Positions 31,641-40,327 of a stretch of 64,000 bases of DNA are shown here, piece after piece. The stretch's first letter is position 1, and each line of letters starts with the position of its first letter. This DNA comes from Burkholderia plantarii (GTDB taxonomy: Bacteria > Pseudomonadota > Gammaproteobacteria > Burkholderiales > Burkholderiaceae), in the NCBI RefSeq assembly GCF_001411805.1, contig NZ_CP007212.1, positions 434,001 to 498,000 of the forward strand, given 5' to 3'. The position numbers were made by a program, and so were the translations under genes. The notes under the pieces are model-generated. The model was not told the origin of the DNA. It did not search any database and worked only from the letters and a program-made list of their open reading frames with translations.

Positions 31641-32472
31641 CCAGCTCGCGCTTCTGCAGGCCGAGTTCGGCGCGCAGCTGGCGCGGCGCGACGCGGCGCT
31701 CGAGGCGCTGGCGCCGTGGCTCGACGACGATGCCGCCACGCGGCGGCGCTTCGCGCGCTATCAGGCCTCGCTGCGCCACGGCCATGCGCGCTCGCTGCAG
31801 CTCGTCTATCCGGTCCTGCACGCGCTGGTGGGCGAGGCGTTCTTCCGGACCCTCGCGCATGCCTACGGCGACGCCCATCCGTCGCGCGACGGCGACCTGA
31901 GCCGGTTCGGCGCCGAACTCGCGCGGTTCGTGGCGGGCCTGCCGGCCGCGGCCGGGTACCCGTATTTCGCCGACGTCGCGCGGCTCGAATGGTCGCTGCA
32001 CGCGGCGAACCGGGCGGCCGACGTGCCGCCGCTGCGTGCGGCCGAGCTTGCCGCGGCCGGCGTCGACGCGGCGCAGGACTGGCCGCTGGCGCTGCATCCG
32101 GCGGCGGCGCTGCATGCCTCGCCATGGCGCGTGGCGGCGATCTGGCTCGCGCATCAACGGCCGGACGGCCCGGCGCTGCCGGCCTCGATCGACGGGCCGG
32201 GCCGCGCGCTCGTCTACCGCGATGGCTGGACCCCGGCGGTGCGCGAGCTGGAGGCGCCGGAATGGGCCGCGCTGGGCGCGCTCGCGCGCGGCGCGACGCT
32301 TGGCGAGGCGCTGGCCGCCGGCCTCGCGTCGGCGCCCGACATGGCAGAGGAGGCGGCCATGACGGACCCGTCCGGCGAACCGCTGCCATCGCCGTCGCCG
32401 CCGTTCGATCCGGCGACAGCCCTGCGGCGCTGGCTCGCCGACGGCCTGCTGACGCGCCCGGCGCGGCCGTAA
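31630..32472 (+). CDS. DUF2063 MNIO partner protein (BufC-like)
   Basis: A 280-residue protein whose N-terminal half carries the DUF2063 pattern: a helical start ([12 protein letters not shown]), then [35 protein letters not shown] and [15 protein letters not shown]. Family members bind the precursor and deliver it to the DUF692 enzyme. The C-terminal part is less conserved and ends in a Pro-rich tail. Translation must start at TTG 31630, overlapping the upstream stop, a sign of tight coupling to the MNIO gene. Confidence 0.85.
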   Translation: MTRDQLALLQAEFGAQLARRDAALEALAPWLDDDAATRRRFARYQASLRHGHARSLQLVYPVLHALVGEAFFRTLAHAYGDAHPSRDGDLSRFGAELARFVAGLPAAAGYPYFADVARLEWSLHAANRAADVPPLRAAELAAAGVDAAQDWPLALHPAAALHASPWRVAAIWLAHQRPDGPALPASIDGPGRALVYRDGWTPAVRELEAPEWAALGALARGATLGEALAAGLASAPDMAEEAAMTDPSGEPLPSPSPPFDPATALRRWLADGLLTRPARP

Positions 32473-32593
32473 CGCCATGCCTGCCGGCGCCGGGCGTCGT
32501 TCTCAGTTCGAGATGCTAGCGGTGACGAAACAGCAGCTTTCGCGTTTCGCCTGCAACGTATAGTCGGCCGTTTGCCTCCCGGGAATCCGACCC

Positions 32594-34537
32594 ATGAACG
32601 ACACCATCAGCCTCAGTGGCCGCGTCCTCTATCTGTCCGACGATCCCGCCGTGATGAAGGCGCAGCTCGCCGGCGCGAACCTGACGCGCGAGCAGGCCGG
32701 CCCGCTGCGCGACAACGTCTCGACCGACGAGATCACGCCGGTCACCGTGATGCTCTGCTACGACGAGCGGCTCGGCCGCTACCCGTATGTCGGCTTTCGC
32801 TCGGGCGGCGAGCTGCCGGTCAAGGAGCACGACATCCTGCGCGGCGGCTTCCAGGTCTGCGTGGCCGGCAAGCGCTACGGCAAGGGCTCGTCGCGCGAGT
32901 CGAGCCCGCTCGCCGAACTGTCGGCCGGCATCCGGCTGGTGGTGGCCGAGAGCTTCGAGCGCATCTACCAGCAGAATTGCGACAACATCGGCCTGCTGAC
33001 CACCACCGATTTCTCCGTGCTCGACCGCCTGATGGCCGGCGAGACGATCCACATCGAGGAATTCCTGCGCGGGCGCGACGCGCTCACGCAGGACGTGATC
33101 CGCAGCGGCGGCCTGCTGGCCTACAGCAAGTCGCTGACGTGGCCGACGCCGGGCAGCCGCGCGCGCGCCGACGCGGCCGTGCCGAAAACGCTGGTCGAGA
33201 AGATCATCGAGCGCCACCTGCATCCCGGCACCGGCGACGCGGTGCGCGGCGACGGCGTGTTCCTCGCGGCCGACTGGCGCTTCAGCCACGACTACTTCAC
33301 CGGCATGAGCGCGCACCTGATGCACCGCGCGTTCGGCAAGCCGGCGCCGCTGTTCGAGCCAGACACGATCGTCGCGTTCCAGGACCATCTGGTGCTGGCC
33401 GGGCAGAGCATTCCGCACGTGCGCGACGGCCTGTTGCCCGGCGTGGCGAACCTGCAGGACGCGCACGTGAAGTTCGCGCGCGACTACCCGGTGCGCACGC
33501 ACGGCGAGCTGGGAGACCGCCCCGGCTCCGAGGGCATCTGCCACGCGCTGATGGCCGAGCGCTACGCGTTGCCGGGGCAGGTGGTGGTGGGCACCGATTC
33601 GCATACGGCGCATTCCGGCGCGCTCGGCTGCCTCGCGTTCGGCGCCGGCGCGACCGAGATCGCCAACAGCTGGGTGACGGGCTACGTGCGCTGCAAGATT
33701 CCCGAGACGCTGCGCGTCGAGATCGACGGCGAGCTGCGCCCGGGCGTGACCGCCAAGGACGTGGTGCTGCAGTTGCTGAAGACCGACACCGTCCGCGCCG
33801 GCGGCGCGATCGGCCTGGTGTTCGAGTACGGCGGGCCGGCGGTGCGCGCGATGTCGATCGACGAGCGCGCCACGCTGACCAACATGGTGGCCGAACTCGG
33901 CGGCTTCACCGGCATCGTCGAGCCCGATGCGCGCACCGTGGCGTTCCTGAAGGAGCGGCGCGGCATCGACTTCGCGCTCGAGGCGTGGATGCACAGCGAC
34001 GCCGACGCGGCCTACCGGCACGTGATCCGTCTCGACGGCGCGGCCATCGAGCCGATGCTCGCGCGGCCCGGCGACCCCGGCAACGGCGTGGCGGTGGCCG
34101 CGCTCGACGACGCCGTGCGGATCGACATCGCCTATGGCGGCTCCTGCACGGCCGGCAAGCGCGAGGATTTCGACTTCTATCACGAGGTGCTGCGCTGGGG
34201 CGCGGAGCAGGGCTTGAGCGTGCCGTCGGGCACCCGATTGTTCCTGCAGTTCGGCACGCTCGACGTGCGCAGCTACTGCGAGTCGCGCGGTTACCTGGAC
34301 GTGTTCGAGCGCGTCGGCGCGACGCTGGTGATGCCGGGCTGCGGGGCCTGCGCGAACTGCGGCCCGGGGCAGTCGGCGTCGGCCGGCGACGTGACGATCA
34401 GCGCGATCAACCGCAATTTCCCGGGCCGCTCGGGGCCGGGCGCGGTCTGGCTCGCGAGCCCCTACACGGTGGCGGCCAGCGCGCTGGCCGGCCGGATCGC
34501 GACTTTCGAGCAGCTGCAGGCGATGCACACCGCTTGA
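32594..34537 (+). CDS. Single-chain aconitase-superfamily hydro-lyase, swivel domain first
   Basis: A 647-residue protein joining a LeuD/aconitase swivel domain (about residues 35-170: DNVSTDEITP, GKRYGKGSSRESSP, NCDNIGLL) to a LeuC-like catalytic domain (about 215-640: GTDSHTAHSGALG, GGSCTAGKRED, GCGACANC). The [4Fe-4S] ligands are probably Cys518, Cys583 and Cys586; Cys589 is an extra nearby cysteine. The order is reversed relative to AcnA, and the chain is shorter than AcnA or AcnB (about 900). It should isomerise or dehydrate a hydroxy-di- or tricarboxylate of unknown identity. It follows the DUF2063 gene by 121 bases on the same strand and meets the MFS gene convergently. Confidence 0.88.
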   Translation: MNDTISLSGRVLYLSDDPAVMKAQLAGANLTREQAGPLRDNVSTDEITPVTVMLCYDERLGRYPYVGFRSGGELPVKEHDILRGGFQVCVAGKRYGKGSSRESSPLAELSAGIRLVVAESFERIYQQNCDNIGLLTTTDFSVLDRLMAGETIHIEEFLRGRDALTQDVIRSGGLLAYSKSLTWPTPGSRARADAAVPKTLVEKIIERHLHPGTGDAVRGDGVFLAADWRFSHDYFTGMSAHLMHRAFGKPAPLFEPDTIVAFQDHLVLAGQSIPHVRDGLLPGVANLQDAHVKFARDYPVRTHGELGDRPGSEGICHALMAERYALPGQVVVGTDSHTAHSGALGCLAFGAGATEIANSWVTGYVRCKIPETLRVEIDGELRPGVTAKDVVLQLLKTDTVRAGGAIGLVFEYGGPAVRAMSIDERATLTNMVAELGGFTGIVEPDARTVAFLKERRGIDFALEAWMHSDADAAYRHVIRLDGAAIEPMLARPGDPGNGVAVAALDDAVRIDIAYGGSCTAGKREDFDFYHEVLRWGAEQGLSVPSGTRLFLQFGTLDVRSYCESRGYLDVFERVGATLVMPGCGACANCGPGQSASAGDVTISAINRNFPGRSGPGAVWLASPYTVAASALAGRIATFEQLQAMHTA

Positions 34538-34591
34538 GCGCGGCGGGGCGGCGGCGGGGGACCGCCCGCGCCGCGCCGCTTGCGGGCGGCG

Positions 34592-35842
34592 TCAGGCGGT
34601 GGTGGACGAGCCGTTCGAGCGGCGCGCCGGCGCGCCGCCCAGCACCGCGTTGCTGACCGCGCTGGCGAGCAGCAGCACGCAGGTCATCAGGAACACGTAG
34701 CGCATCCCCACGTGGCCGCCGACGAAGCCGCCCGCGACCGGCCCGAGCACCTGGCCCGAATACTGCGCCGAGGTGGAGTAGCCGAGCACGCGGCCCACCG
34801 AGCCGTCCTGCACGTTGTGGCGGATGATCGAGGTCAGGCACGGCAGCAGCCCGCCGAGCGACAGGCCCATCAGGAACCGCAGCGCGATCAGCTGCCACGC
34901 GTGCGTGACGAACGCCTGCGGAATCAGCAGCAGCCCCGACACGGCCAGGCAGGCGATCACCACCTTCATCGCGCCGATCCGGTCGGCGATCTTGCCCAGC
35001 CGCGAGGCCGAGGTGATGCTGCCCAGCGCCGCCGCCGACATCGCCAGGCCGGCGTAGAACGTCACGTTGCCGACGTCGCCGAGCAGCTGCTGCATGTAGA
35101 CCGTGATGATCGGCTCGATCGACATGTTGGCGAACATCAGCAGCATCGCGGTGGCGAGCATGGTCAGCACCAGCCCGCGAGTGCCCGCGCTCAACGCCGC
35201 GCCGCCGCCGGCGCCGCTCTTGCGGCGCGCCGCCATCGCCTCGCGGTCCTCGCGGATCAGCGTGGCGGTGGCGATGAAGTTGAGCAGGATGAAGCCGCTC
35301 GCGAGGAAGAACGTCATGCGGATCCCGACGTACTGCGGCAGGATCCCGCCCAGGAGCGGCCCCAGCAGGTTGCCCGCCATGATCCCCGAGGACAGCATTC
35401 CGAGCGCCCAGGCCGAGCGCTCCTTCGGCGTCTGCGCGGCGACGATCACATACGAGCCGGACGTGTAGCCGCCGGCGAGCCCGACCAGCAGGCGCAGCGC
35501 GACGAGCTGCCAGATGTTCTGCGACAGCCCGATCAGCGACATCGCCACCACCATGCCGAAGCTGGCCCGCACCAGGTTCAGCTTGCAGCCGTAGCGGTCG
35601 GCCAGCCGTCCCCAGACCGGCGCGACCAGCGCCGCCGAGAGGAAGGTCGCGCCGTAGGCGATGCCGGACCACTGCACGATGGCCGCGTGCCCGTGTACGC
35701 CGAGCTGCTCGACGTAGAGCGGCAGGAACGGCAGCAGCAGCGTCATGGCGACGATGTTGATGAACGAGCCGCAGAAACAGACGGCGAGATTGCGCTGCCA
35801 CGCGGCGTTCGACACGCCGGGAACCGGGGTGGAGGTAGTCAT
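34592..35842 (-). CDS. MFS transporter
   Basis: A 416-residue major facilitator with 12 hydrophobic segments, in the MdtG-like drug-proton antiporter style. The cytoplasmic 2-3 loop APVWGRLADRYGCK is the MFS signature, and LRLLVGLAGGYTSGSYVIVA belongs to the motif region of helices 4-5. It is the last gene of the minus-strand cassette led by the diiron oxidase, 19 bases after the cyclase gene. This suggests export of the cassette's product, or self-protection. Confidence 0.88.
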   Translation of the reverse strand: MTTSTPVPGVSNAAWQRNLAVCFCGSFINIVAMTLLLPFLPLYVEQLGVHGHAAIVQWSGIAYGATFLSAALVAPVWGRLADRYGCKLNLVRASFGMVVAMSLIGLSQNIWQLVALRLLVGLAGGYTSGSYVIVAAQTPKERSAWALGMLSSGIMAGNLLGPLLGGILPQYVGIRMTFFLASGFILLNFIATATLIREDREAMAARRKSGAGGGAALSAGTRGLVLTMLATAMLLMFANMSIEPIITVYMQQLLGDVGNVTFYAGLAMSAAALGSITSASRLGKIADRIGAMKVVIACLAVSGLLLIPQAFVTHAWQLIALRFLMGLSLGGLLPCLTSIIRHNVQDGSVGRVLGYSTSAQYSGQVLGPVAGGFVGGHVGMRYVFLMTCVLLLASAVSNAVLGGAPARRSNGSSTTA

Positions 35843-35861
35843 GGGTGGTGCGGTTGGGCGC

Positions 35862-36920
35862 TCAGACGGTCGCGACGGGCGTTACCGGGGACGCGACCGC
35901 GCCCGTCAGCCGCAACGGCGGGGCGGTGAGCAGGAAGCGGCTTCGCGCATTGTCTCTCAACCAGCGCGCGAGCGGGGTGAGATACCAGAGTTCGCCGAGG
36001 TGGATGCCCAGCTTGAACAGGCACAGCTCGTGCAGCGGCAGCGTCGGATAGTGCGGCTCGTCGAGCTTGCCGGCCGGGTAGGCCTCGACCGCGTGGTTGT
36101 CGGCGGCGATCGCGGCGATCTGCGCCTCGTCGATCCAGCGCAGCAGCGCGTCGTCGCGCCCGTCCAGCTCGGCGCAGGCGTGCTCGAGCCGCTCGACGTC
36201 GGGGTCGCCGTTCATCTCGACCAGCATCTGCGCGAAGCCGGTGTGGAACAGCACGATGTCGCCGGGCTCGACCACGATCCGGTCGCGGTCCATCACCTGC
36301 ATCAGGTCCCGATAGCCGATGCGGCGCCGCTCGCGCCCGAAATGGGCCTCCAGGTCGATCAGCACGCCGCGCCCCTGCACGCCGGTGGCCGCCATGTGCT
36401 CGATGCCGAGCGCGCGGGTCGGGGCCGGCGGCAGCACGCCGTGCGCGTCGGGCTCGCGCACCAGCGGGCCGAACATGTCGCGCTCGGCCGCATAGCCGTT
36501 GTAGAAGCAACTGCGCCGGTTGCCGTCGCCGTCGAGGTCGTAGAGGCTGCCGACCTGGGACAGCGCGTCCCATTGCGTCGAGTACTGGGTGTCGAGGGTC
36601 ACGCGGTGGTCGCACAGCACGTCGGTCAGGTAGGGCGCATCGTCCTGGCGCAGCTCGTAGCCGATGTTCGATTTGTTGTTGCGCAGCACCGGCAGCAGCG
36701 TTGGCGGGCGGCGGCGCGGGTTCCACTTGCTGCCGCCGGGCAGGTCGAGCGGCAGGCTCAGGCAGAACGACTTGCCCTCGCGCACCTCGGCCGTGCCCTC
36801 GCGCACCTTCTGCGGCGTGAGCAGATTGAGCCTTCCGAGCTGGTCGTCAGCCCCGAAGTCCCCCCAGTTCGATCCTTCCGGACGCTTCTTGAATCTCGTC
36901 GACACTCGCTCGTCTCCCAT
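35862..36920 (-). CDS. Cyclase-family hydrolase, variant metal site
   Basis: A 352-residue protein of the cyclase family (Pfam PF04199), which includes kynurenine formamidase and isatin hydrolase. The usual motif HxGTHxDxPxH appears here as YSTQWDALSQV, so the first, second and last histidines are replaced. RGVLIDLEAHFG, PGDIVLFHTGF and AADNHAVEAYP match the long subfamily. Loss of these ligands implies a changed metal site or a different reaction. It lies between the GST and MFS genes on one strand and is probably co-transcribed with them. Confidence 0.82.
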   Translation of the reverse strand: MGDERVSTRFKKRPEGSNWGDFGADDQLGRLNLLTPQKVREGTAEVREGKSFCLSLPLDLPGGSKWNPRRRPPTLLPVLRNNKSNIGYELRQDDAPYLTDVLCDHRVTLDTQYSTQWDALSQVGSLYDLDGDGNRRSCFYNGYAAERDMFGPLVREPDAHGVLPPAPTRALGIEHMAATGVQGRGVLIDLEAHFGRERRRIGYRDLMQVMDRDRIVVEPGDIVLFHTGFAQMLVEMNGDPDVERLEHACAELDGRDDALLRWIDEAQIAAIAADNHAVEAYPAGKLDEPHYPTLPLHELCLFKLGIHLGELWYLTPLARWLRDNARSRFLLTAPPLRLTGAVASPVTPVATV

Positions 36921-36992
36921 CGCTCTGTTGAGGTTGCGCCGGCGCGGGCCGCCCGCGCCGGCCGGCCAGGCCGCGCTCGGTTGCTCGGTGGC

Positions 36993-37640
36993 TCAGTGGT
37001 TCGAGGTGGGGTCCGGTTCCGGCGGCAGCACCGCGTAGCGCTGGAAGCCCGGACGCTCGGCGATGCGCGCGTACCACTGGTTGAAGTTCGGCAGCTCCGG
37101 CTTGTTGTCGAGCTCGAACGTGTCGTAGGTCTGCGCCAGCACGCCCAGCGCGATGTCGGCGATGGTGAACTCGTCGCCCGTGATGTACTTCTTTCCCGCC
37201 AGGTATTCGTCGGCGATGCCCCAGTTCTTGATCAGGCGCGTGCTCTGGACGCGCACCGCGTTCATGTCGCGTTTTTCCGGCGCGGTGCGGATCAGCGACG
37301 TGAACAGCGGGACGATGTCCGGCCACAGCGCGCCCATCGACCAGTCGAGCCAGCGGTTCACGTCGGCGTGCAGCTTCGCGTCGTTGACCGGGTAGAACGT
37401 GGTCGGGCCGTAGGTCATCGCGAGGTAGCGCATGATCGAGTTCGATTCCCACAGCACGTAGCCGTCGTCGACCAGCGTGGGCACCAGTCCGTTGCGGTTC
37501 ATCTTCAGATACTCTTCCTCGTTGGTGCGGCCATATTGGCGTCCGGCATCGATACGATCGAATTTCAGCTCCAGATCCTCCAGGCACCAGAGCACCTTCT
37601 TCACGCACAAACCGCGTTCTCGACCCCAAACAGTAAGCAT
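36993..37640 (-). CDS. Glutathione S-transferase-like protein
   Basis: A 215-residue GST with thioredoxin-like N-domain (MLTVWGRERGLCVKKVLW; VPTLVDDGYVLWESNSIMRYLA binds the glutathione gamma-glutamyl group) and all-helical C-domain (GDEFTIADIALGVLAQ). In a biosynthetic setting it could isomerise or add a thiol to a reactive intermediate; as a detoxifier it would protect the cell. The start at 37640 has GAGAGAGG upstream. The substrate is unknown. Confidence 0.9.
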   Translation of the reverse strand: MLTVWGRERGLCVKKVLWCLEDLELKFDRIDAGRQYGRTNEEEYLKMNRNGLVPTLVDDGYVLWESNSIMRYLAMTYGPTTFYPVNDAKLHADVNRWLDWSMGALWPDIVPLFTSLIRTAPEKRDMNAVRVQSTRLIKNWGIADEYLAGKKYITGDEFTIADIALGVLAQTYDTFELDNKPELPNFNQWYARIAERPGFQRYAVLPPEPDPTSNH

Positions 37641-37738
37641 GACAACCTCTCTCGGAATGAACTGCACGGAAATGGAAATGCGATGCCGGCCTAATGTGGC
37701 GTAAGTAAGCCGGCGTAAATCAGGCGGCGTAAATCGGG

Positions 37739-37948
37739 TCAGGATTGCTTCAGCGATTCGCGATATTCGGGAACCTGCAGGCCCGCCATTCCCCAATTGT
37801 CGACATGGATTTCATCAATCACGACGGTGGTGGATTTCGGGTTTTTGCCCAGGGTTTTCTGCAGCAATTCGGTGACGCCCGCGATCAGTTGTTTCTTTTG
37901 TTCGCGCGTGACCCCTTCGTCGGTGATTTTGATATTGACGTAAGGCAT
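37739..37948 (-). CDS. 4-oxalocrotonate tautomerase-family protein
   Basis: A 69-residue tautomerase-superfamily subunit with the catalytic Pro directly after the initiator Met (MPYVNIKITDEGV). This family uses Pro1 as general base to shift enol/keto double bonds. The STTVVIDEIHVDNWG strand is typical. An AGGAGA ribosome site precedes it. Its place between the aminotransferase and GST genes suggests it acts on an enol or unsaturated 2-oxo acid in the same pathway. Confidence 0.92.
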   Translation of the reverse strand: MPYVNIKITDEGVTREQKKQLIAGVTELLQKTLGKNPKSTTVVIDEIHVDNWGMAGLQVPEYRESLKQS

Positions 37949-37970
37949 GGTTTTCTCCTGAAAGACGGAA

Positions 37971-39224
37971 TCAATAGGACGGTTCGAGACTGGCCAGGCT
38001 TTGCGTGAAGCGCGCCATGGCGGGCGCGAGCCGCGCGCTGTCCTGCGCGAAGCAGATCCGGATGAAGCCCTCGCCGCCGGGGCCGAACGCGCCGCCGGGC
38101 GCCACCGCGATGCGCTGCTCGCGCACCAGCCGCATCGCGAATTCGCCGCTGTCGGCGAGCCCCTCGATCTGCGCGAACGCGTAGAACGCCGCCACCGGCG
38201 GCCGGTAGCGCACCCCGGGCAGGCCCGCGAACGCGGCGTCCACCACGGCGCGGCCGCGCGCGCAGTAGTCGCGGAAATGCCGGACGAAGGCCTCGTCGGC
38301 CAGCGCGGCGATGGCCGCGCGCTGGGTAAACGGCGCCACCCCCGAGTGGGTGATCTCGATCAGCTCGCCGATCTCGTCGCGCAGCCCCTCGGGCACCACC
38401 AGCCAGCCCACCCGAAAGCCCGTCATCGCCCAGGCCTTGCTGAAGCTGTTGCAGACGATCACGCGGTCCTCGGGGCCGGCGTGGTCGAGGATCGACGGCG
38501 CCGCCTCGCGGCCGTCGAACACGAGCCGCGAATAGACGTCGTCCGAGACGATCCAGACGCCGTGGCGGCGGCACATCGCCAGGATCGCGGCCAGCTCGGC
38601 GTCGCTCGCGCACCAGCCGGTGGGATTGTTCGGCGAGTTCAGGAACAGCAGCCGCGCGCCGGCGAGCGTGGCCTCGAGCGCGTCGAGGTCGAGCCGGAAG
38701 CCGTCGTCGTCGTAGCCCAGCGCGAATTCATGCACGGTGGCGCCGCGGGTGCGCGCGAGGCTGGTCGGGTTCGGCCAGGACGGCGACACCACCACCACGC
38801 GATCGCCCGCGCGCAGCAGCGCCGAGAACGCCACGGTCAGCGCGGCCATCCCCGAGGCCGTCACCGCGACGCGCGACTCGCTCACCGGGCGCTGGTGCAG
38901 GCCGGTCAGGTAGGCGGCCAGCGCCGCGCGCAGCGGCGGCAGGCCGCGAATGTCGGGATAGCGCGTCTCGCCGCGGTCGAGCGCGAGCTTCAGTGCGGCG
39001 ATCGCGCCCTCGGGCGCCGCGTGGTCGCTCTCGCCGAAGCAGAGGAAATCGACATCGCCGAGCCGGAACGCCTCGCGCGCCACGCGCACCAGCGGCGAGG
39101 CCGCGCCGACCCGCACGATGTCGCCGGGCATGCCCGCCGGCGCCGCGAGCCGGCCGCCGCCCGGTGCCGCCGCGCCGGCCACGCCGGGCGCGGGATGAAG
39201 GTCCAGGTGAAGATCGATGGACAT
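37971..39224 (-). CDS. PLP-dependent class I/II aminotransferase
   Basis: A 417-residue fold-type I aminotransferase. The PLP lysine lies in NSFSKAWAMTGFRVGW, the cofactor-stacking segment is TASGMAALTVAF, FLNSPNNPTG carries the conserved Asn, and SDDVYSRLVF supplies the Asp-Tyr pair. It interconverts an amino acid and a 2-oxo acid of unknown identity. It starts 8 bases after the diiron-oxidase stop, so the two are a coupled pair; the amino acid could be substrate or product of the oxidase. Confidence 0.9.
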   Translation of the reverse strand: MSIDLHLDLHPAPGVAGAAAPGGGRLAAPAGMPGDIVRVGAASPLVRVAREAFRLGDVDFLCFGESDHAAPEGAIAALKLALDRGETRYPDIRGLPPLRAALAAYLTGLHQRPVSESRVAVTASGMAALTVAFSALLRAGDRVVVVSPSWPNPTSLARTRGATVHEFALGYDDDGFRLDLDALEATLAGARLLFLNSPNNPTGWCASDAELAAILAMCRRHGVWIVSDDVYSRLVFDGREAAPSILDHAGPEDRVIVCNSFSKAWAMTGFRVGWLVVPEGLRDEIGELIEITHSGVAPFTQRAAIAALADEAFVRHFRDYCARGRAVVDAAFAGLPGVRYRPPVAAFYAFAQIEGLADSGEFAMRLVREQRIAVAPGGAFGPGGEGFIRICFAQDSARLAPAMARFTQSLASLEPSY

Positions 39225-39232
39225 CGCGGGGC

Positions 39233-40327
39233 TCAGGCGACCAGTGATTCCGGGCACGCCTTCGCGTCGCGCGAGACGAGCGTGGCCTGCAGCTTGTCGA
39301 GGTAGCGCGCCGACGAGTTGAGCCGGATCAGCGCGCCGAGCGCGATCTCGCGCGCCACGCGCGGGTCGCGGTCGACCATCGGCCGGATCACGTCGTCGAA
39401 CCAGGCGCGGCCGTGGACGGCGTCGATCCGGATGTGCAGGTCGTGATAGGCGATGCCGTCCTCGGGCAGGCCGAGCCGGCGCCAGCCGGCCACCAGGTCC
39501 TTGAAGCGGCGCGGCGCCAGGTACTCGGTCACGCCGAAGTAGCCGATCGCCTTGTAGTGGTGGCGCGGGCTCAGCACCAGGCAGGCGGACAGGTTGCCCG
39601 AGACGCGCGAGTCGGGCAGCAGCGTGCTCCTGACGTAGTCGGCGTCGATGCCGAGCGCGTCGAGCGTCTTGCTGAACAGGTGGGTGTGCACGCCGGCCTC
39701 GTCGCCGCAGCCCATCTCGTCGTAGTAGTTCTTCGCGATCTCCATCTTCTCGGTGCCGCTGGTGCCGACCTGCATCAGTGCGAGGATGTCGTCGAAACGC
39801 GGGTCGAGCGTGGTTTCCTGGGCGAGGAACACTTTCATGCTCTCGACGTCGGCGGCGTCGCGCAGGTATTCGCGATAGAACGCGTGGACCCCGGCTGGAT
39901 GGTCGGACATGGTGCGCTTGAGCCATTCGACGAACGCGGCGCCCTCGGTGGGCATGGCCCAGAAGATGTCCTCGTCGATCTGGTTGATCTCGGCGTCGAG
40001 CATGGCCGCTTCCAGCAGGCTCGCGACGTCGGCGAACACCGGCGAGACGTCGATGTCGGCGGTGCTGACGTCGGGCACCGAGAAGCGGTAGTCGTAGACG
40101 GTGGACAGCACGCGGTGCAGGTATTCCTGGCGGCCGGCCGTGTCGCAGCGCGCGTCGAGCGCGAGGCGCCGCGAGGCGTCCACCACGCGCTGGCGCAGCG
40201 GCAGGTCGAGCACGTAGGCCGCGGTATGGCCCTGTTCACACCAGCGCGGCGCCGCCGCATTTCCCAGCGTATGTGGCTTTGCGAAATCCTCGATGAAGGA
40301 CAGCAGGCAAATCGGGTCGTCAGTCAT
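39233..40327 (-). CDS. Heme-oxygenase-like diiron oxidase (HDO)
   Basis: A 364-residue protein of the HDO/iron-containing redox enzyme superfamily. Members include the N-oxygenase SznF, the decarboxylase UndA and the fragmenting oxidase BesC. A plausible diiron set is Glu171, Glu204, His214, Glu268, His298, Asp302 and His305; the HxxxDxxH run at 298-305 is diagnostic. An N-terminal extension of about 100 residues precedes the core. The ATG at 40327 is chosen because GGAG stands 9 bases before it. It leads the minus-strand cassette and faces a LysR gene across a 351-base AT-richer gap. Confidence 0.85.
   Translation of the reverse strand: MTDDPICLLSFIEDFAKPHTLGNAAAPRWCEQGHTAAYVLDLPLRQRVVDASRRLALDARCDTAGRQEYLHRVLSTVYDYRFSVPDVSTADIDVSPVFADVASLLEAAMLDAEINQIDEDIFWAMPTEGAAFVEWLKRTMSDHPAGVHAFYREYLRDAADVESMKVFLAQETTLDPRFDDILALMQVGTSGTEKMEIAKNYYDEMGCGDEAGVHTHLFSKTLDALGIDADYVRSTLLPDSRVSGNLSACLVLSPRHHYKAIGYFGVTEYLAPRRFKDLVAGWRRLGLPEDGIAYHDLHIRIDAVHGRAWFDDVIRPMVDRDPRVAREIALGALIRLNSSARYLDKLQATLVSRDAKACPESLVA

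Noticed and set aside
32516..34528. A 670-codon minus-strand frame opposite the aconitase-like gene
   Set aside because: It has no motif and low-complexity content, while the plus strand carries complete swivel and cluster motifs.
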